From CALCKU01 sp964571595 (GTDB lineage: Bacteria > Pseudomonadota > Alphaproteobacteria > Caulobacterales > Maricaulaceae): a DNA stretch of 49,864 nucleotides. Each line of letters begins with the position of its first letter. Positions within the stretch are counted from its first letter, which is position 1. Below, piece by piece: positions 37,064 to 46,427 of the stretch. The DNA is taken from positions 1 through 49,864 of the forward strand of contig CAZNCJ010000011.1 of NCBI GenBank assembly GCA_964571595.1, in the 5' to 3' direction. A program made the translations under genes and the position numbers. The notes below the pieces were generated by a model that saw nothing but the letters and a program-made list of their open reading frames with translations, was not told where the DNA came from and did not search any database.

Positions 37064-38161
37064 TTAGACGTTAAATTTAAACAGCATGATGTCGCCGTCT
37101 TTGACGATATAGTCCTTGCCTTCTTGGCGAACTTTGCCGGCTTCTTTAGCGCCTTGCTCGCCGTCATTCGCTACATAATCATCATAGGCTGTGGTTTCGG
37201 CGCGGATAAAGCCTTTCTCGAAATCCCCGTGAATGACGCCAGCGCATTTGGGCGCGGTCCAGCCCTCTTGAAATGTCCAAGCGCGTGCCTCTTTAGGGCC
37301 AACAGTGAAATAAGTACGCAACCCAAGTAGGGCATAGCCCGCCTTAATAAGACGGTTAAGGCCCGGCTCCGATAGTCCAATCGCATCAAGATATTCAGCC
37401 TGTTCTTCCCCGTCCAGCAGCGCCATTTCAGATTCGATCTGGGCTGAAATAATCACGGATTGCGCGCCTTCTGCGTTGGCATGTGCAACGACTTTGGCGG
37501 AGAAGGCATTGCCGTCTGCTGCACTGTCTTCGTCAACATTGGCGACATATAAAACAGGTTTGGCGGTCAAAAGCTGGAGCATTTTCCAGGCTTTTTCATC
37601 GTCCTCCTCAATCTCTACGGTTCGGGCCGGCTTGCCGTCCTCTAGGGCGGCAATCGCCAGTTCAATCAGGCGCATTGTTTGAAGGGCGTCTTTGTCATTT
37701 TGCTTGATTTTCTTCTCAAGTCCACTTTTGCGTTTCTCAAGACTTTCCAGATCAGAGAGCATAAGCTCTGTTTCCACCGTTTCGTAATCCGCCATAGGGT
37801 CAATACGTCCATCAACATGGGTGATATCGTCATTTTCAAAACAGCGCAGCACATAGATAACGGCGTCCGTTTCGCGGATATTACCCAAAAATTGATTGCC
37901 CAAACCTTCGCCCTTTGAGGCCCCTTTGACGAGGCCAGCAATATCGACGAAATTCATCCGTGCCGGAATTTTTTGCGCGCTTTTGCCAATTTCGGCAATT
38001 TTGTCCAGACGGGCTTCAGGGACAGCGACATCCCCGACATTCGGCTCGATGGTACAAAAAGGGTAGTTCGCCGCCTGTGCATTTGCCGTTTGGGTGAGGG
38101 CATTAAACAGGGTTGATTTGCCGACATTGGGCAATCCGACTATTCCGCATTTAAATCCCAT
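37064..38161 (-). CDS. ychF: redox-regulated ATPase YchF
   Basis: This 365-residue Obg-family P-loop ATPase has the usual length. The G1 loop GLPNVGKSTLFNALT, the switch DIAGLVKGASKGEGLGNQFL, the NVDED stretch in place of the GTP-specifying NKxD, a coiled-coil insert around residues 130-175 and the C-terminal TGS-like domain (RAWTFQEGWTAPKCAGVIH) are all present. YchF binds ribosomes and is linked to stress responses. It lies 30 bp downstream of pth. Confidence 0.96.
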   Translation of the reverse strand: MGFKCGIVGLPNVGKSTLFNALTQTANAQAANYPFCTIEPNVGDVAVPEARLDKIAEIGKSAQKIPARMNFVDIAGLVKGASKGEGLGNQFLGNIRETDAVIYVLRCFENDDITHVDGRIDPMADYETVETELMLSDLESLEKRKSGLEKKIKQNDKDALQTMRLIELAIAALEDGKPARTVEIEEDDEKAWKMLQLLTAKPVLYVANVDEDSAADGNAFSAKVVAHANAEGAQSVIISAQIESEMALLDGEEQAEYLDAIGLSEPGLNRLIKAGYALLGLRTYFTVGPKEARAWTFQEGWTAPKCAGVIHGDFEKGFIRAETTAYDDYVANDGEQGAKEAGKVRQEGKDYIVKDGDIMLFKFNV

Positions 38162-38191
38162 GGTGAAACCTCATACTTAAACGCCGCAGCG

Positions 38192-38773
38192 CTAACCTTT
38201 TATATATTCTGTGACGCGCGTTTGGTATAACTCGCCATTGCCCGCAGCAAGGAGATCGGCATAGCGCGCCGCCCCGTTACATATATCGTCTCTTACGCCG
38301 TGCTCAGCTTTTGCAAAATCACTTAGCACATAGCTGTGGACTTTATCCTTATGGCCGGGGTGACCAATGCCAAGGCGGACGCGGTGAAAGTTTTCGCCGC
38401 AATGCTGTCGGATAGAACGCAACCCGTTATGGCCTGCAATACCGCCGCCTGTTTTCATACGAAATTTACCGGGGGCCAAATCCAGCTCGTCATGGAATAC
38501 TGTAACATTCTCAAGCGGTATTTTGTAAAACTGCATGGCTTGTTGAACAGACCGGCCGGATTCGTTCATAAAGGTTGTGGGTTTTAGCAAAAGGACTTTA
38601 ACAGGCCGCCCCTCCGCAGAAATCATCCCTTGGCGCACAAGCCCCTTAAATTGGGATTTTTCATTTGAGAAATTATGGTCATCGCCAATCGCGTTAATGA
38701 CCATAAAGCCTATATTGTGACGGTTCCCGGCATATTTTGCGCCGGGATTACCAAGGCCTACCCATAATTGCAT
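38192..38773 (-). CDS. pth: peptidyl-tRNA hydrolase
   Basis: This 193-residue enzyme frees tRNA from peptidyl-tRNA dropped by stalled ribosomes. Motifs are VGLGNPGAKYAGNRHNIGF (catalytic His in NRHNIG), LLKPTTFMNESG, FHDELDLAPGKFRMKTGGG, GHNGLRSI and RVRLGIGHPG. It lies between rplY and ychF in one orientation, a common order in alphaproteobacteria. Confidence 0.96.
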   Translation of the reverse strand: MQLWVGLGNPGAKYAGNRHNIGFMVINAIGDDHNFSNEKSQFKGLVRQGMISAEGRPVKVLLLKPTTFMNESGRSVQQAMQFYKIPLENVTVFHDELDLAPGKFRMKTGGGIAGHNGLRSIRQHCGENFHRVRLGIGHPGHKDKVHSYVLSDFAKAEHGVRDDICNGAARYADLLAAGNGELYQTRVTEYIKG

Positions 38774-38820
38774 ATTTGGCTCCGCTTTTCGGCCCCTCAG
38801 CCAGTCCAGCAGAGGACGAA

Positions 38821-39480
38821 TTATTCGTCTCCGGCGTCTGCAGCTGGCGCTTCGCCTTCTGCACCTTCTTCAGTTTCAGCCTCATCACCTTCAGCGTCTT
38901 CTTCATCTTCCTTAGAAGCGCGTGAGCTCACGATTGTCGCAATCGTAAAGTCGCGGTCATCAATAGAAGGTTTGACGTTTTCTGGCAGGTTAACATCTGA
39001 GATGTGAAGACTGTCACCAATATCCATTTCTGAAATATCGACAGTGATATTGTCAGGAATGTCACCCGCAGGACATTTCACTTCAATGGCGTAACGCACA
39101 ACGTTCAATATACCGCCGCGCTTAATACCGGGGGCAACATCATCACCTGTAAAGATCACGGGGACTTCAACCTCGATGATAGACTTGGCTGTCACGCGGA
39201 AGAAATCAACATGTACCGGCATGTCAGAGACGGGATGAAACTGAACATCTTTCGTTAAAACTTTTTGCTTTTTACCGTCATGGGAAAGCTCGATCATGTT
39301 TGACAGGAACTGGCCTGAGTTAATCGCTTTAATGACCTCGTTAAATTTTACGGCTATGGCAATAGATTTTTCTTCTCCGCCATATAGTACGCCCGGTACC
39401 ATACCCTCGCGTCTGGCTGCGCGGGCTTGTCCAGTGCCTGTTTCATCACGTACAACTACATCGAGACAAATATCACTCAT
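38821..39480 (-). CDS. rplY: 50S ribosomal protein L25/Ctc
   Basis: This 219-residue long form has the N-terminal L25 domain binding 5S rRNA (about 1-95; ARREGMVPGVLYGG, SNMIELSHDGKKQKVL) and the C-terminal CTC beta domain (IKRGGILNVVRYAIEVKCPA, DIGDSLHISDVNLPE). The last 30 residues are almost all Glu, Asp, Ala and Gly. It lies upstream of pth with 47 bp between. Confidence 0.96.
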   Translation of the reverse strand: MSDICLDVVVRDETGTGQARAARREGMVPGVLYGGEEKSIAIAVKFNEVIKAINSGQFLSNMIELSHDGKKQKVLTKDVQFHPVSDMPVHVDFFRVTAKSIIEVEVPVIFTGDDVAPGIKRGGILNVVRYAIEVKCPAGDIPDNITVDISEMDIGDSLHISDVNLPENVKPSIDDRDFTIATIVSSRASKEDEEDAEGDEAETEEGAEGEAPAADAGDE

Positions 39481-39682
39481 TTTATCGTCCTTTTGGTCAG
39501 ATATCCAAAAATTCAGCCGTCCAAACCTCTCATTTAAGGGTTATAAAAGGACGGCCTTAATAGGAATCTTTTTAATTCTGGCGGTCTATAAGCAAATCCG
39601 CTCAAAAACGCAAGCCTTATGCGCTCAATAATTCAATCACATTAAAATAAATTTTTAGGTCAAAACAGCCTTATCTGACGTC

Positions 39683-40624
39683 TTAGCCAAAGAGCTTGGA
39701 AACGCTTTCATCATTGGCGATGCGGCGAATGGCTTCCCCTAGCAGAGTAGAGACGGGAACTTCGCGGATTTTCTTACAATCTTTGACTTTTTTAGGCTGT
39801 GCGATCGTATCGGTAATCACAACTTCGGTTAATTCTGATTTGGTAATACGTTCTACCGCCGGATCAGACAAAACACCATGTGTGATATAGGCAGAGACTT
39901 TGTTAGCCCCTTTGTCTTTTAAGGCTTTGGCCGCATTGCATAATGTGCCGCCGGAATCGATAATATCATCCAGCAAAATACAATTACGTCCCGCGACATC
40001 ACCGATAATATTCATCACTTCGGCTTCGCCGGCTTTCGGGCGGCGCTTATCGACTATGGCAATATCGGCATTAAATTGTTTTGCTAGGGAGCGTGTCCGT
40101 ACGACCCCGCCCGTATCAGGAGAAACAAACATCAGGTTTTCACGGTCTGATTTGGACAAGCGGTCTTTTATATCGCTTACGAAGACGGGCTGTCCGAACA
40201 GATTATCCGTAGGAATATCGAAGAAGCCCTGTATTTGTCCGGCGTGGAGATCAATTGTAAGGACGCGGTCAGCTCCTGCCTTGGAAATAAGATTAGCCAC
40301 TAATTTGGCCGTAATAGGCGTTCGACCCCCGACCTTGCGGTCCTGTCTGGAATAGCCGAAATAGGGGATAACTGCCGTGATGCGTTTGGCGGAAGCGCGT
40401 ACGAGGGCATCAATGATTATGAGCAGTTCCATAAGGTGATCATTGGCGGGTGCAGATGTAGGTTGGATAAGGAAGATGTCCTCTCCGCGTACATTTTCAT
40501 TGATCTTGACGAAAATTTCCTGATCTCGAAAACGCTCAATATCTATTGATGTTAAAGGCAGGTCTAAAACATTGGCTATCTTTTGTGCCAGCGCATCATT
40601 TGAGGTGCCGCTCAGTAATTTCAT
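39683..40624 (-). CDS. prs: ribose-phosphate pyrophosphokinase
   Basis: This 313-residue PRPP synthase has the flexible ATP loop (YFGYSRQDRK), DLHAGQIQGFFDIPTDNL, the regulatory part SPDTGGVVRTRSLAKQF, DKRRPKAGEAEVM and the PRPP-binding CILLDDIIDSGGTLCNAAKAL. It supplies PRPP to nucleotide, His and Trp synthesis and to Apt. The 202 bp between it and rplY contain no gene. Confidence 0.97.
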   Translation of the reverse strand: MKLLSGTSNDALAQKIANVLDLPLTSIDIERFRDQEIFVKINENVRGEDIFLIQPTSAPANDHLMELLIIIDALVRASAKRITAVIPYFGYSRQDRKVGGRTPITAKLVANLISKAGADRVLTIDLHAGQIQGFFDIPTDNLFGQPVFVSDIKDRLSKSDRENLMFVSPDTGGVVRTRSLAKQFNADIAIVDKRRPKAGEAEVMNIIGDVAGRNCILLDDIIDSGGTLCNAAKALKDKGANKVSAYITHGVLSDPAVERITKSELTEVVITDTIAQPKKVKDCKKIREVPVSTLLGEAIRRIANDESVSKLFG

Positions 40625-40686
40625 ATCCCAGCCATCCTATATCGTGATATTTAGGTGGGTCATATCACGAACATGTCGAAAGTAAA

Positions 40687-41481
40687 TCATTCAGTCAGCA
40701 TTATGACCGAAATATTTCGTCCATAATCCCCTAAACTGTGGTGGGTGTTATAACGATAGCTAAAATAAGTCTCAGACTGTGCGTAAGTACAATCCTCCAG
40801 AGCTGCGATTTGGCTCAGGCCTGATTCTGTCAATCGGGCCAAAATAAAGGCTTTGAGGTCAAAATGGGGACGCGCTTTATATGCGCTCTCGGTGGTTTTT
40901 TTAGTTTCGGGGATTGCAAAAAATCGCTCATAATCCTGACTGGCATTGACAAACACATCGCGAAATTCGGGCCCGACTTCATAAGAAGGCAGAGAAATGC
41001 AGGGCCCTAAAACGGCCCTGATATTTTCCCGCTTTGCTCCTAATTTTGTCATGGCTTTAATTGTCGCTTCGGTAATGCCGTTCAAAGCGCCGCGCCAGCC
41101 AGCATGACAGGCCCCGATCGTTTGACTTTCTGGATCATGGAATAAGACGGGGCCGCAATCGGCTGCCAAAGCCGAAAGCGCTAGTCCCGGTGTCTGGGTC
41201 ACTATTCCGTCTGCCTTTGGCCTGTCCTTGCCAAAAGAGGTTTCTACAATCAGAACATCTGTGCTGTGATGTTGCCAGAGGCTAAGCAGGTTTTGCGGGT
41301 TCGTGCCAATCTGTTGCGCGACGCGTTTTCTGTTTTCTGCGACATTTTCTGGCAGGTCATCAGATCCGCGTCCCGTGTTCAAGCTCTGATAGCTGCCTTT
41401 AGATACGCCGCCTTGTCTACCAAAAAAACCGTGTGATAGGCTAGGGTGGGATAAAAGGTCATGCGTTTTGAAATCGGCCAT
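40687..41481 (-). CDS. pgeF: peptidoglycan editing factor PgeF (multicopper polyphenol oxidase family)
   Basis: This 264-residue YfiH/DUF152 protein has SLNTGRGSDDLPENVAENR, the zinc-site segments LWQHHSTDV, ALAADCGPVLF, GACHAGWRGALNGI and GPCISLPSYEVGPEF. Family members act as purine nucleoside phosphorylases and also remove mis-incorporated residues from peptidoglycan precursors. It follows the methyltransferase gene with 35 bp between and is probably the last gene of the lgt operon. Confidence 0.93.
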   Translation of the reverse strand: MADFKTHDLLSHPSLSHGFFGRQGGVSKGSYQSLNTGRGSDDLPENVAENRKRVAQQIGTNPQNLLSLWQHHSTDVLIVETSFGKDRPKADGIVTQTPGLALSALAADCGPVLFHDPESQTIGACHAGWRGALNGITEATIKAMTKLGAKRENIRAVLGPCISLPSYEVGPEFRDVFVNASQDYERFFAIPETKKTTESAYKARPHFDLKAFILARLTESGLSQIAALEDCTYAQSETYFSYRYNTHHSLGDYGRNISVIMLTE

Positions 41482-41516
41482 ATGGCTTTATATCCTATAA
41501 TTCATCAGACATAAGG

Positions 41517-42614
41517 CTAAAATCCAAGACTGGTTTCCAGATCATCAGAGCCAAAACAGATAGCCTTGAAAAGAGCGCCCATTTCGTCTTCATCCATAAG
41601 GCGGTGTAGCTGACGTAATATCTTAGGTTTAGCCTCTGGCTGGGCGCGGGTTAAAGCAACGGCGCGCATCTCGATACCTAGTTTAGAAAGAAATGCTCGC
41701 TGCGAGACAGGGCTAAGCGCTTTGAGTGTAGCAGCCTCAGCCATTTCGCGCAAAGCCTGAAAATCTACGCGCGCAGTCAGGTCTGTATTGCCCGGATTGG
41801 AAAACACTCCGACTTTTTCATGGCGTTTTAAGGCTTGCAGGCTATCGCCAAACTCTGTGATCTCTGGGCCGTAATCTATGAATAATGCCCGCCCCGGAGC
41901 GGTGTTAAAACGGTCTTTTAAAAGATCAATTATTTGCGCTACTGCGGGACAGACCTCCAGTAAATCTTCTGTTTTCGCCTCACGATGTGCGCGGGGTAGT
42001 AAGCCTTGATCTGTCGCGGATATAGGATGGGTGGCAACACCGAAGCTTAGCCTGTCCTGATCATCCAGCATGACCATGCGCTCATGCCAGCCTTGCGCTC
42101 CGGCAAAGCGGTCTTTTTGGATGAATTGCCTTATAGGCAGGCAGTCAAGAAACTCATTGCCGATAATCAGGCAAGGCCTGGACGGGACTGACTTAAGGTC
42201 GCTCACCCAACTCACAGGCACATTGCAATTTGCCAGTGTTTTGGCCTGTACGGCTTCTAGGGCGGCGCTGGCCTCGATTAAGGTTACGCTCAAGGCTTTA
42301 AAGAAGGCGGGCTCCAATTTAGCCGTGCGTAAAATATCGCTCATCATAATGCCGCGTCCCGGCCCAAGCTCGATGAGATGGAGCTGCTTAGGCTCTCCCA
42401 TATCTTTCCAGCTTTGAATACACCAAAGCCCTAAAACCTCGCCAAACATTTGAGAGATTTCGGGCGCGGTGATGAAATCACCTTCCGAACCTAACGGGTC
42501 ACGCGTGGGATAGTAACCGTCTTTTGGATCAAGCAGGCACAGCGTCATATATTCCGCGACACTGATGGAAGCTGTTTCTTTGAGGCGTTTTTTTAGTCTG
42601 TCTATAAGCGCCAT
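41517..42614 (-). CDS. SAM-dependent methyltransferase, MidA/NDUFAF7 family
   Basis: This 365-residue protein has the family N-terminus (SVAEYMTLCLLDPKDGYYPTRDPLGSEGDFITAPEISQMFGE), the SAM site LHLIELGPGRGIMMSDILR and LIIGNEFLDCLPIRQF. The mitochondrial relative NDUFAF7 methylates an arginine on complex I subunit NDUFS2, and bacterial members are presumed to do likewise. It sits between lgt and pgeF, a frequent alphaproteobacterial order. Confidence 0.9.
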   Translation of the reverse strand: MALIDRLKKRLKETASISVAEYMTLCLLDPKDGYYPTRDPLGSEGDFITAPEISQMFGEVLGLWCIQSWKDMGEPKQLHLIELGPGRGIMMSDILRTAKLEPAFFKALSVTLIEASAALEAVQAKTLANCNVPVSWVSDLKSVPSRPCLIIGNEFLDCLPIRQFIQKDRFAGAQGWHERMVMLDDQDRLSFGVATHPISATDQGLLPRAHREAKTEDLLEVCPAVAQIIDLLKDRFNTAPGRALFIDYGPEITEFGDSLQALKRHEKVGVFSNPGNTDLTARVDFQALREMAEAATLKALSPVSQRAFLSKLGIEMRAVALTRAQPEAKPKILRQLHRLMDEDEMGALFKAICFGSDDLETSLGF

Positions 42615-42638
42615 AATGAACCGATTACAATGTGCCGA

Positions 42639-43571
42639 TTAGGCCTTGGCTTTGGAAGATTGGGTGTCAGCGTCTTCTACGAGATATTTCGGAGCGACTG
42701 GGGCACGTTTTAACGCCCATAAAATGATGGCTCCGCCAATTATCACCATGGGTAGGGAATAGGTCATACCGCGCGTGAATGCCCCAAATAGTGCCGCATC
42801 AGGCTCTCTGAAAAATTCGACAAATATACGAAACAGGCCGTAAAGCAGGATAAATCCGCCAGCGCAAATGCCGGGCTTGGTGAGAGCTTTAAACTTTTTG
42901 GCCGCGATAAGCAGGATCACAAATATAGCAACACCCTCTAGGGCGGCTTCGTAAAGCTGGCTGGGATGGCGCGGATAGGAACCGGGATCTGTCTGAAAGA
43001 TCATCGCCCAAGGGACATCCGTAATTCGTCCGTAAAGCTCCTGATTAAAGAAATTTCCGAAAATACGGACCATGCCAATGCCGATAGGGGCACCGCAAGC
43101 GACAACATCTGAAATGCGCCAGAGCGAAATTTTTCGAGTTTTGGCCATATAGAGGAGGGCGAAGCAAACACCAAGGAAGCCACCGTGAAAGGACATGCCG
43201 CCTTTCCAGATTTGCAAAATCCGTATCGGGTTTTCAATATATTGGGCTGTGTCATATAAGAGAACAGAACCAAGACGCCCCCCTATAATGATACCTAAGA
43301 GGCAGAAATAAACCAAGTCTTCCAACATACGCTTTGTCGGGACAGGATCATTGCCGCGTGTCACCCCCACAGGTTTCCAGATTTCGGTTTTCTTTGTCAG
43401 GTGTAAGGCCCAAGCATAGGCCCCCATCACACCGACAACATAGCTTAGCCCGTACCATTTTATGCTAAAATTTCCAAAGCTGATTATGTCCGGACTAATC
43501 CAGTCAGGAAACGGGATAGCCTGTGACAGAAAACCCGCTATAAAAACTTTACACATAATAATATCAATCAT
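42639..43571 (-). CDS. lgt: prolipoprotein diacylglyceryl transferase
   Basis: This 310-residue polytopic enzyme lipidates the lipobox Cys of prolipoproteins. Typical segments are IKWYGLSYVVGVMGAYAW, GIIIGGRLGSVLLYD, KGGMSFHGGFLG (active-site His), the Lgt signature GIGMVRIFGNFFNQELYGR and HPSQLYEAALEG. At least two lipoproteins in this window (8852-9454 and 9786-11237) would be substrates. Met1 or Met6 could be the start. It heads the lgt-methyltransferase-pgeF group. Confidence 0.96.
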   Translation of the reverse strand: MIDIIMCKVFIAGFLSQAIPFPDWISPDIISFGNFSIKWYGLSYVVGVMGAYAWALHLTKKTEIWKPVGVTRGNDPVPTKRMLEDLVYFCLLGIIIGGRLGSVLLYDTAQYIENPIRILQIWKGGMSFHGGFLGVCFALLYMAKTRKISLWRISDVVACGAPIGIGMVRIFGNFFNQELYGRITDVPWAMIFQTDPGSYPRHPSQLYEAALEGVAIFVILLIAAKKFKALTKPGICAGGFILLYGLFRIFVEFFREPDAALFGAFTRGMTYSLPMVIIGGAIILWALKRAPVAPKYLVEDADTQSSKAKA

Positions 43572-43664
43572 AGCCTGATCATGCCTATTTAGGGTATTTG
43601 ATTTTGCATTGTGTTATACTGCGCCTATATCTATGGAAAGCGTAAATTTTGATTGGAACCTGTA

Positions 43665-43925
43665 ATGAGCTCTAAAAGTCGCCCCTTTGATGATGTTTCT
43701 AACCTTTTGACCAATGCTTTGGGGGCCGTAAAGGGTGTCGGGGATGAGGTTAAGGCTGTCGGACGCTCGCAAGCCGAGCGTCTCATTGCGGATATGGACC
43801 TTGTCGGGCGCGATGAGTTCGAAGTTCTCAAAGAGCGCTTGGAAAGCTCTCATCGCGAGATAGAAGCGCTAACCAAGAAGGTTAAAACCCTTGAGGGACA
43901 AATCAAGAAATTGAAAAAATCATGA
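43665..43925 (+). CDS. ubiK: ubiquinone biosynthesis accessory factor UbiK
   Basis: This 86-residue BMFP-type protein has an N-terminal amphipathic region (RPFDDVSNLLTNALGAVKGV) and a C-terminal coiled coil (FEVLKERLESSHREIEALTKKVKTLEGQIKKL). UbiK assists late steps of ubiquinone assembly, partnering UbiJ in E. coli. I chose the ATG at 43665 over an in-frame TTG four codons earlier because GGAA is well placed for it. It overlaps the next gene by ATGA and diverges from lgt. Confidence 0.9.
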   Translation: MSSKSRPFDDVSNLLTNALGAVKGVGDEVKAVGRSQAERLIADMDLVGRDEFEVLKERLESSHREIEALTKKVKTLEGQIKKLKKS

Positions 43926-44320
43926 TACCCAATCCCCATCTGGCAAAATGGTATGATTATTTCAAGAAAGGCGATCCGGTTTTATTAGAGCCGTTATTGG
44001 CCGAAGATGTGATCTTTACGTCACCCGTTGTCCATACACCTCAAAAAGGCAAGCGCATAACGCATGCCTATTTGCACGCTGCATCATATGTGCTGGGGGG
44101 CAATAATTTTAAATATGTGCGAGAATTTGATTGCGGTTCGCGAGCAGTCTTGGAGTTTGTTTGCGAAATTGACGGGATAGAGATCAACGGCGTTGATTTG
44201 ATTGAATGGGATGCAGACGGTAAAATTACGGATTTCAAAGTTATGGTCCGGCCCTTGAAAGCCATGCAGATTGTGCACGCTAAAATGGGTGAGATGCTGG
44301 CTTCCATGCAAAAGGGCTAA
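43922..44320 (+). CDS. NTF2-like (SnoaL-type) protein
   Basis: This 132-residue protein has the cone-shaped NTF2 fold pattern: helices with WYDYFKKGDPVLLEPLLAEDVIFTSPVVHTPQ, then strands ending in WDADGKITDFKVMVRP. The fold houses isomerases, binding proteins and enzymes, so function cannot be stated. Start and ubiK stop share ATGA, which points to coupled translation and perhaps a shared role near ubiquinone. Confidence 0.8.
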   Translation: MIPNPHLAKWYDYFKKGDPVLLEPLLAEDVIFTSPVVHTPQKGKRITHAYLHAASYVLGGNNFKYVREFDCGSRAVLEFVCEIDGIEINGVDLIEWDADGKITDFKVMVRPLKAMQIVHAKMGEMLASMQKG

Positions 44321-44393
44321 GCGGTGCCTAAAATAAAGGGGTAAACCGAAATAGCGGCTTGCTCGCACGCTTACTCCCCCTTATAGCGCCTAT

Positions 44394-45986
44394 ATGTCTA
44401 TTCAAGAGGCCATGAAGCGCCGCGTTTTCGCGATTATTTCCCATCCGGATGCGGGTAAAACCACGCTCACAGAAAATATGCTTTTCTCGGCGGGCGCAAT
44501 ACATCAGGCGGGGCGGGTCGCCGCGCGTGGTGAAGCCAGACGCACACAATCAGACTGGATGAAAATAGAGCAAGAGCGCGGTATTTCTGTATCATCCTCT
44601 GTGATGACATTTGAGCATAAAGGCCTTGTCTTTAACCTGCTCGATACGCCAGGACATGAGGACTTTAGTGAAGATACTTACCGAACCCTCACGGCGGCTG
44701 ACTGCGCAGTTATGGTGCTGGACGCGGCTAAGGGTATCGAGCCGCAGACTTTGAAATTATTTGAAGTCTGTCGCTTGCGCGATATTCCGATCATTACATT
44801 CGTCAATAAACTTGACCGGGAGGCACGCGATACTTTCGAGATTTTAAGCGAGATTGAAGATAAGCTGGCCTTGGATGTAGTGCCGATGCAATGGCCCGCA
44901 GCCTCTGGACGACGCTTTAGAGGGACGGCTGACCTACGCACACAGGAATTTTTAAAATTCATAAAGCCACACGAAGAAGGCGATAGTGCGCAGGGGGCGC
45001 AGCGTTTTGACATAGATGATCAAGCACTTGGCCCTCTCTTTGATGATGCGGATTTGCTAGAAAGTTTTCGGGAAGAGGCCTTGCTGGCTGCCGAATATGG
45101 TGAGTTTAACCTGACCTCGTTCTTGGAAGGCCATATGACGCCCGTTTATTTCGGTTCGGCTTTACGCCGTTTTGGTGTCCGAGAGCTTATTGATGCTTTG
45201 GCAGAATTTGCCCCGGGGCCACAGAATGAGAGCGCCGAGAAAAACGGCGCAGAAATTACGATTTCGCCTACAGATAAAGAGGTCGCTGGTTTTGTCTTTA
45301 AAGTTCAGGCCAATATGGATCTCAACCACCGTGACCGCGTGGCGTTTTTGCGCCTATCTTCTGGTGAGTTCAAACGCGGCATGAAGCTAAAAACGACCGA
45401 GAATAAAACCATCTCAGTGCATAATCCTATTTTGTTTTTTGCCCAAGACCGAGAGCTGGCTGATAATGCCTATGCTGGGGATGTTATTGGTATTCCCAAT
45501 CACGGAGTTTTACGCGTTGGTGACAGCTTGTCTGAGACAGGTAAAATTCGATTTGCGGGCATACCTAATTTCGCGCCAGAAATTTTACGACGTGCGCGCT
45601 TGAAAGATCCGCTTAAGGCCAAGCATTTACGTAAAGCCTTAGAGAGTCTTGCGGAAGAGGGCGTTACCCAGCTCTTTAAGCCCAATATGGGCGCAGATAT
45701 GATTGTAGGTGCTGTAGGGGCCTTACAAATCGAAGTCATGGCAGAGCGTATCAAAACGGAATACGGGTTGGAGGTGACGTTTGAAATGCCTCCATATCAA
45801 ACAGCCAGATGGCTTGACGCCGATGATCCGAGCGATGTGAAGGCATTTTTGGATAAAAATATGTCTACAAGCGGGGAAGATGTCGACGGTGCGCCTGTAT
45901 TTTTGGCCAAATCGGCTTGGGATGTGGGTTATGCAGAGGAAAAAAACCCGAAAATACGATTTTTACGTGTAAAAGAGAGGCGTTAA
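44394..45986 (+). CDS. prfC: peptide chain release factor 3
   Basis: This 530-residue translational GTPase recycles RF1 and RF2. G motifs are SHPDAGKTTLTE, RGISVSSSV, LDTPGHEDFSEDTYR and FVNKLDREARD. Domain 2 and the RF3-specific C-terminal domain (FAPEILRRARLKDPLKAKHL, GALQIEVMAERIKTEY) follow. QSDWMKIEQERGISVSSS separates RF3 from EF-G. Length is as expected. Confidence 0.97.
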   Translation: MSIQEAMKRRVFAIISHPDAGKTTLTENMLFSAGAIHQAGRVAARGEARRTQSDWMKIEQERGISVSSSVMTFEHKGLVFNLLDTPGHEDFSEDTYRTLTAADCAVMVLDAAKGIEPQTLKLFEVCRLRDIPIITFVNKLDREARDTFEILSEIEDKLALDVVPMQWPAASGRRFRGTADLRTQEFLKFIKPHEEGDSAQGAQRFDIDDQALGPLFDDADLLESFREEALLAAEYGEFNLTSFLEGHMTPVYFGSALRRFGVRELIDALAEFAPGPQNESAEKNGAEITISPTDKEVAGFVFKVQANMDLNHRDRVAFLRLSSGEFKRGMKLKTTENKTISVHNPILFFAQDRELADNAYAGDVIGIPNHGVLRVGDSLSETGKIRFAGIPNFAPEILRRARLKDPLKAKHLRKALESLAEEGVTQLFKPNMGADMIVGAVGALQIEVMAERIKTEYGLEVTFEMPPYQTARWLDADDPSDVKAFLDKNMSTSGEDVDGAPVFLAKSAWDVGYAEEKNPKIRFLRVKERR

Positions 45987-45997
45987 CATTTTTTTAA
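45983..45997. promoter_or_regulatory. perfect TTAA-N7-TTAA (CtrA-type) box
   Basis: TTAA at 45983-45986 and TTAA at 45994-45997 are exactly seven bases apart; the left one overlaps the prfC stop codon. It lies 60 bp upstream of the membrane protein at 46057, a suitable promoter position. Part of the spacer is a T-run, so chance is not excluded. Confidence 0.4.
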
Positions 45998-46056
45998 TTG
46001 ATTCGGCCCGGTTCTGGCGCAAAGATTGCTCTGTGTAAGCCAAGTTTTACACGGGG

Positions 46057-46401
46057 ATGAATGAAATGAGCACTTTAGTACCAGCCATGATCATGTTTTT
46101 GATCACAATCGCCTTTTCGGCGCTTTGTTTGCTTCCTATGATTTTTTATAAGCAATCTAATGCGATAGCGAATTTCTATTGGCGCGGCTTGTGGATGTTT
46201 TTAGCTCTCATTTCCGGCCTTGCGGGGGGCAATAGTACATTAATGTTATTGGGTTTCCCGACCGACATAGATGTAACTCAAGCGATAATCACAGGCGTTT
46301 TAGCTGCTTTTGTACTCTTTGTCGTCTTTGGATGGTTCCGACTTGCTGGACTTGCTTCACTCGCGATTTTCAACCGTGCCAAAACATCACTCTCAAAATA
46401 A
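46057..46401 (+). CDS. small integral membrane protein, three helices
   Basis: I do not recognise a family. The 114-residue product has three strongly hydrophobic stretches (MIMFLITIAFSALCLLPMIF, LWMFLALISGLAGG and IITGVLAAFVLFVVFGWF) and short polar ends. ATG codons at 46057 and 46066 are both possible. It has its own upstream region with a CtrA-type box and converges on the PAN-domain gene. Confidence 0.7.
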   Translation: MNEMSTLVPAMIMFLITIAFSALCLLPMIFYKQSNAIANFYWRGLWMFLALISGLAGGNSTLMLLGFPTDIDVTQAIITGVLAAFVLFVVFGWFRLAGLASLAIFNRAKTSLSK

Positions 46402-46427
46402 CTTAGCTCAATAATCGCGCAAATTGG

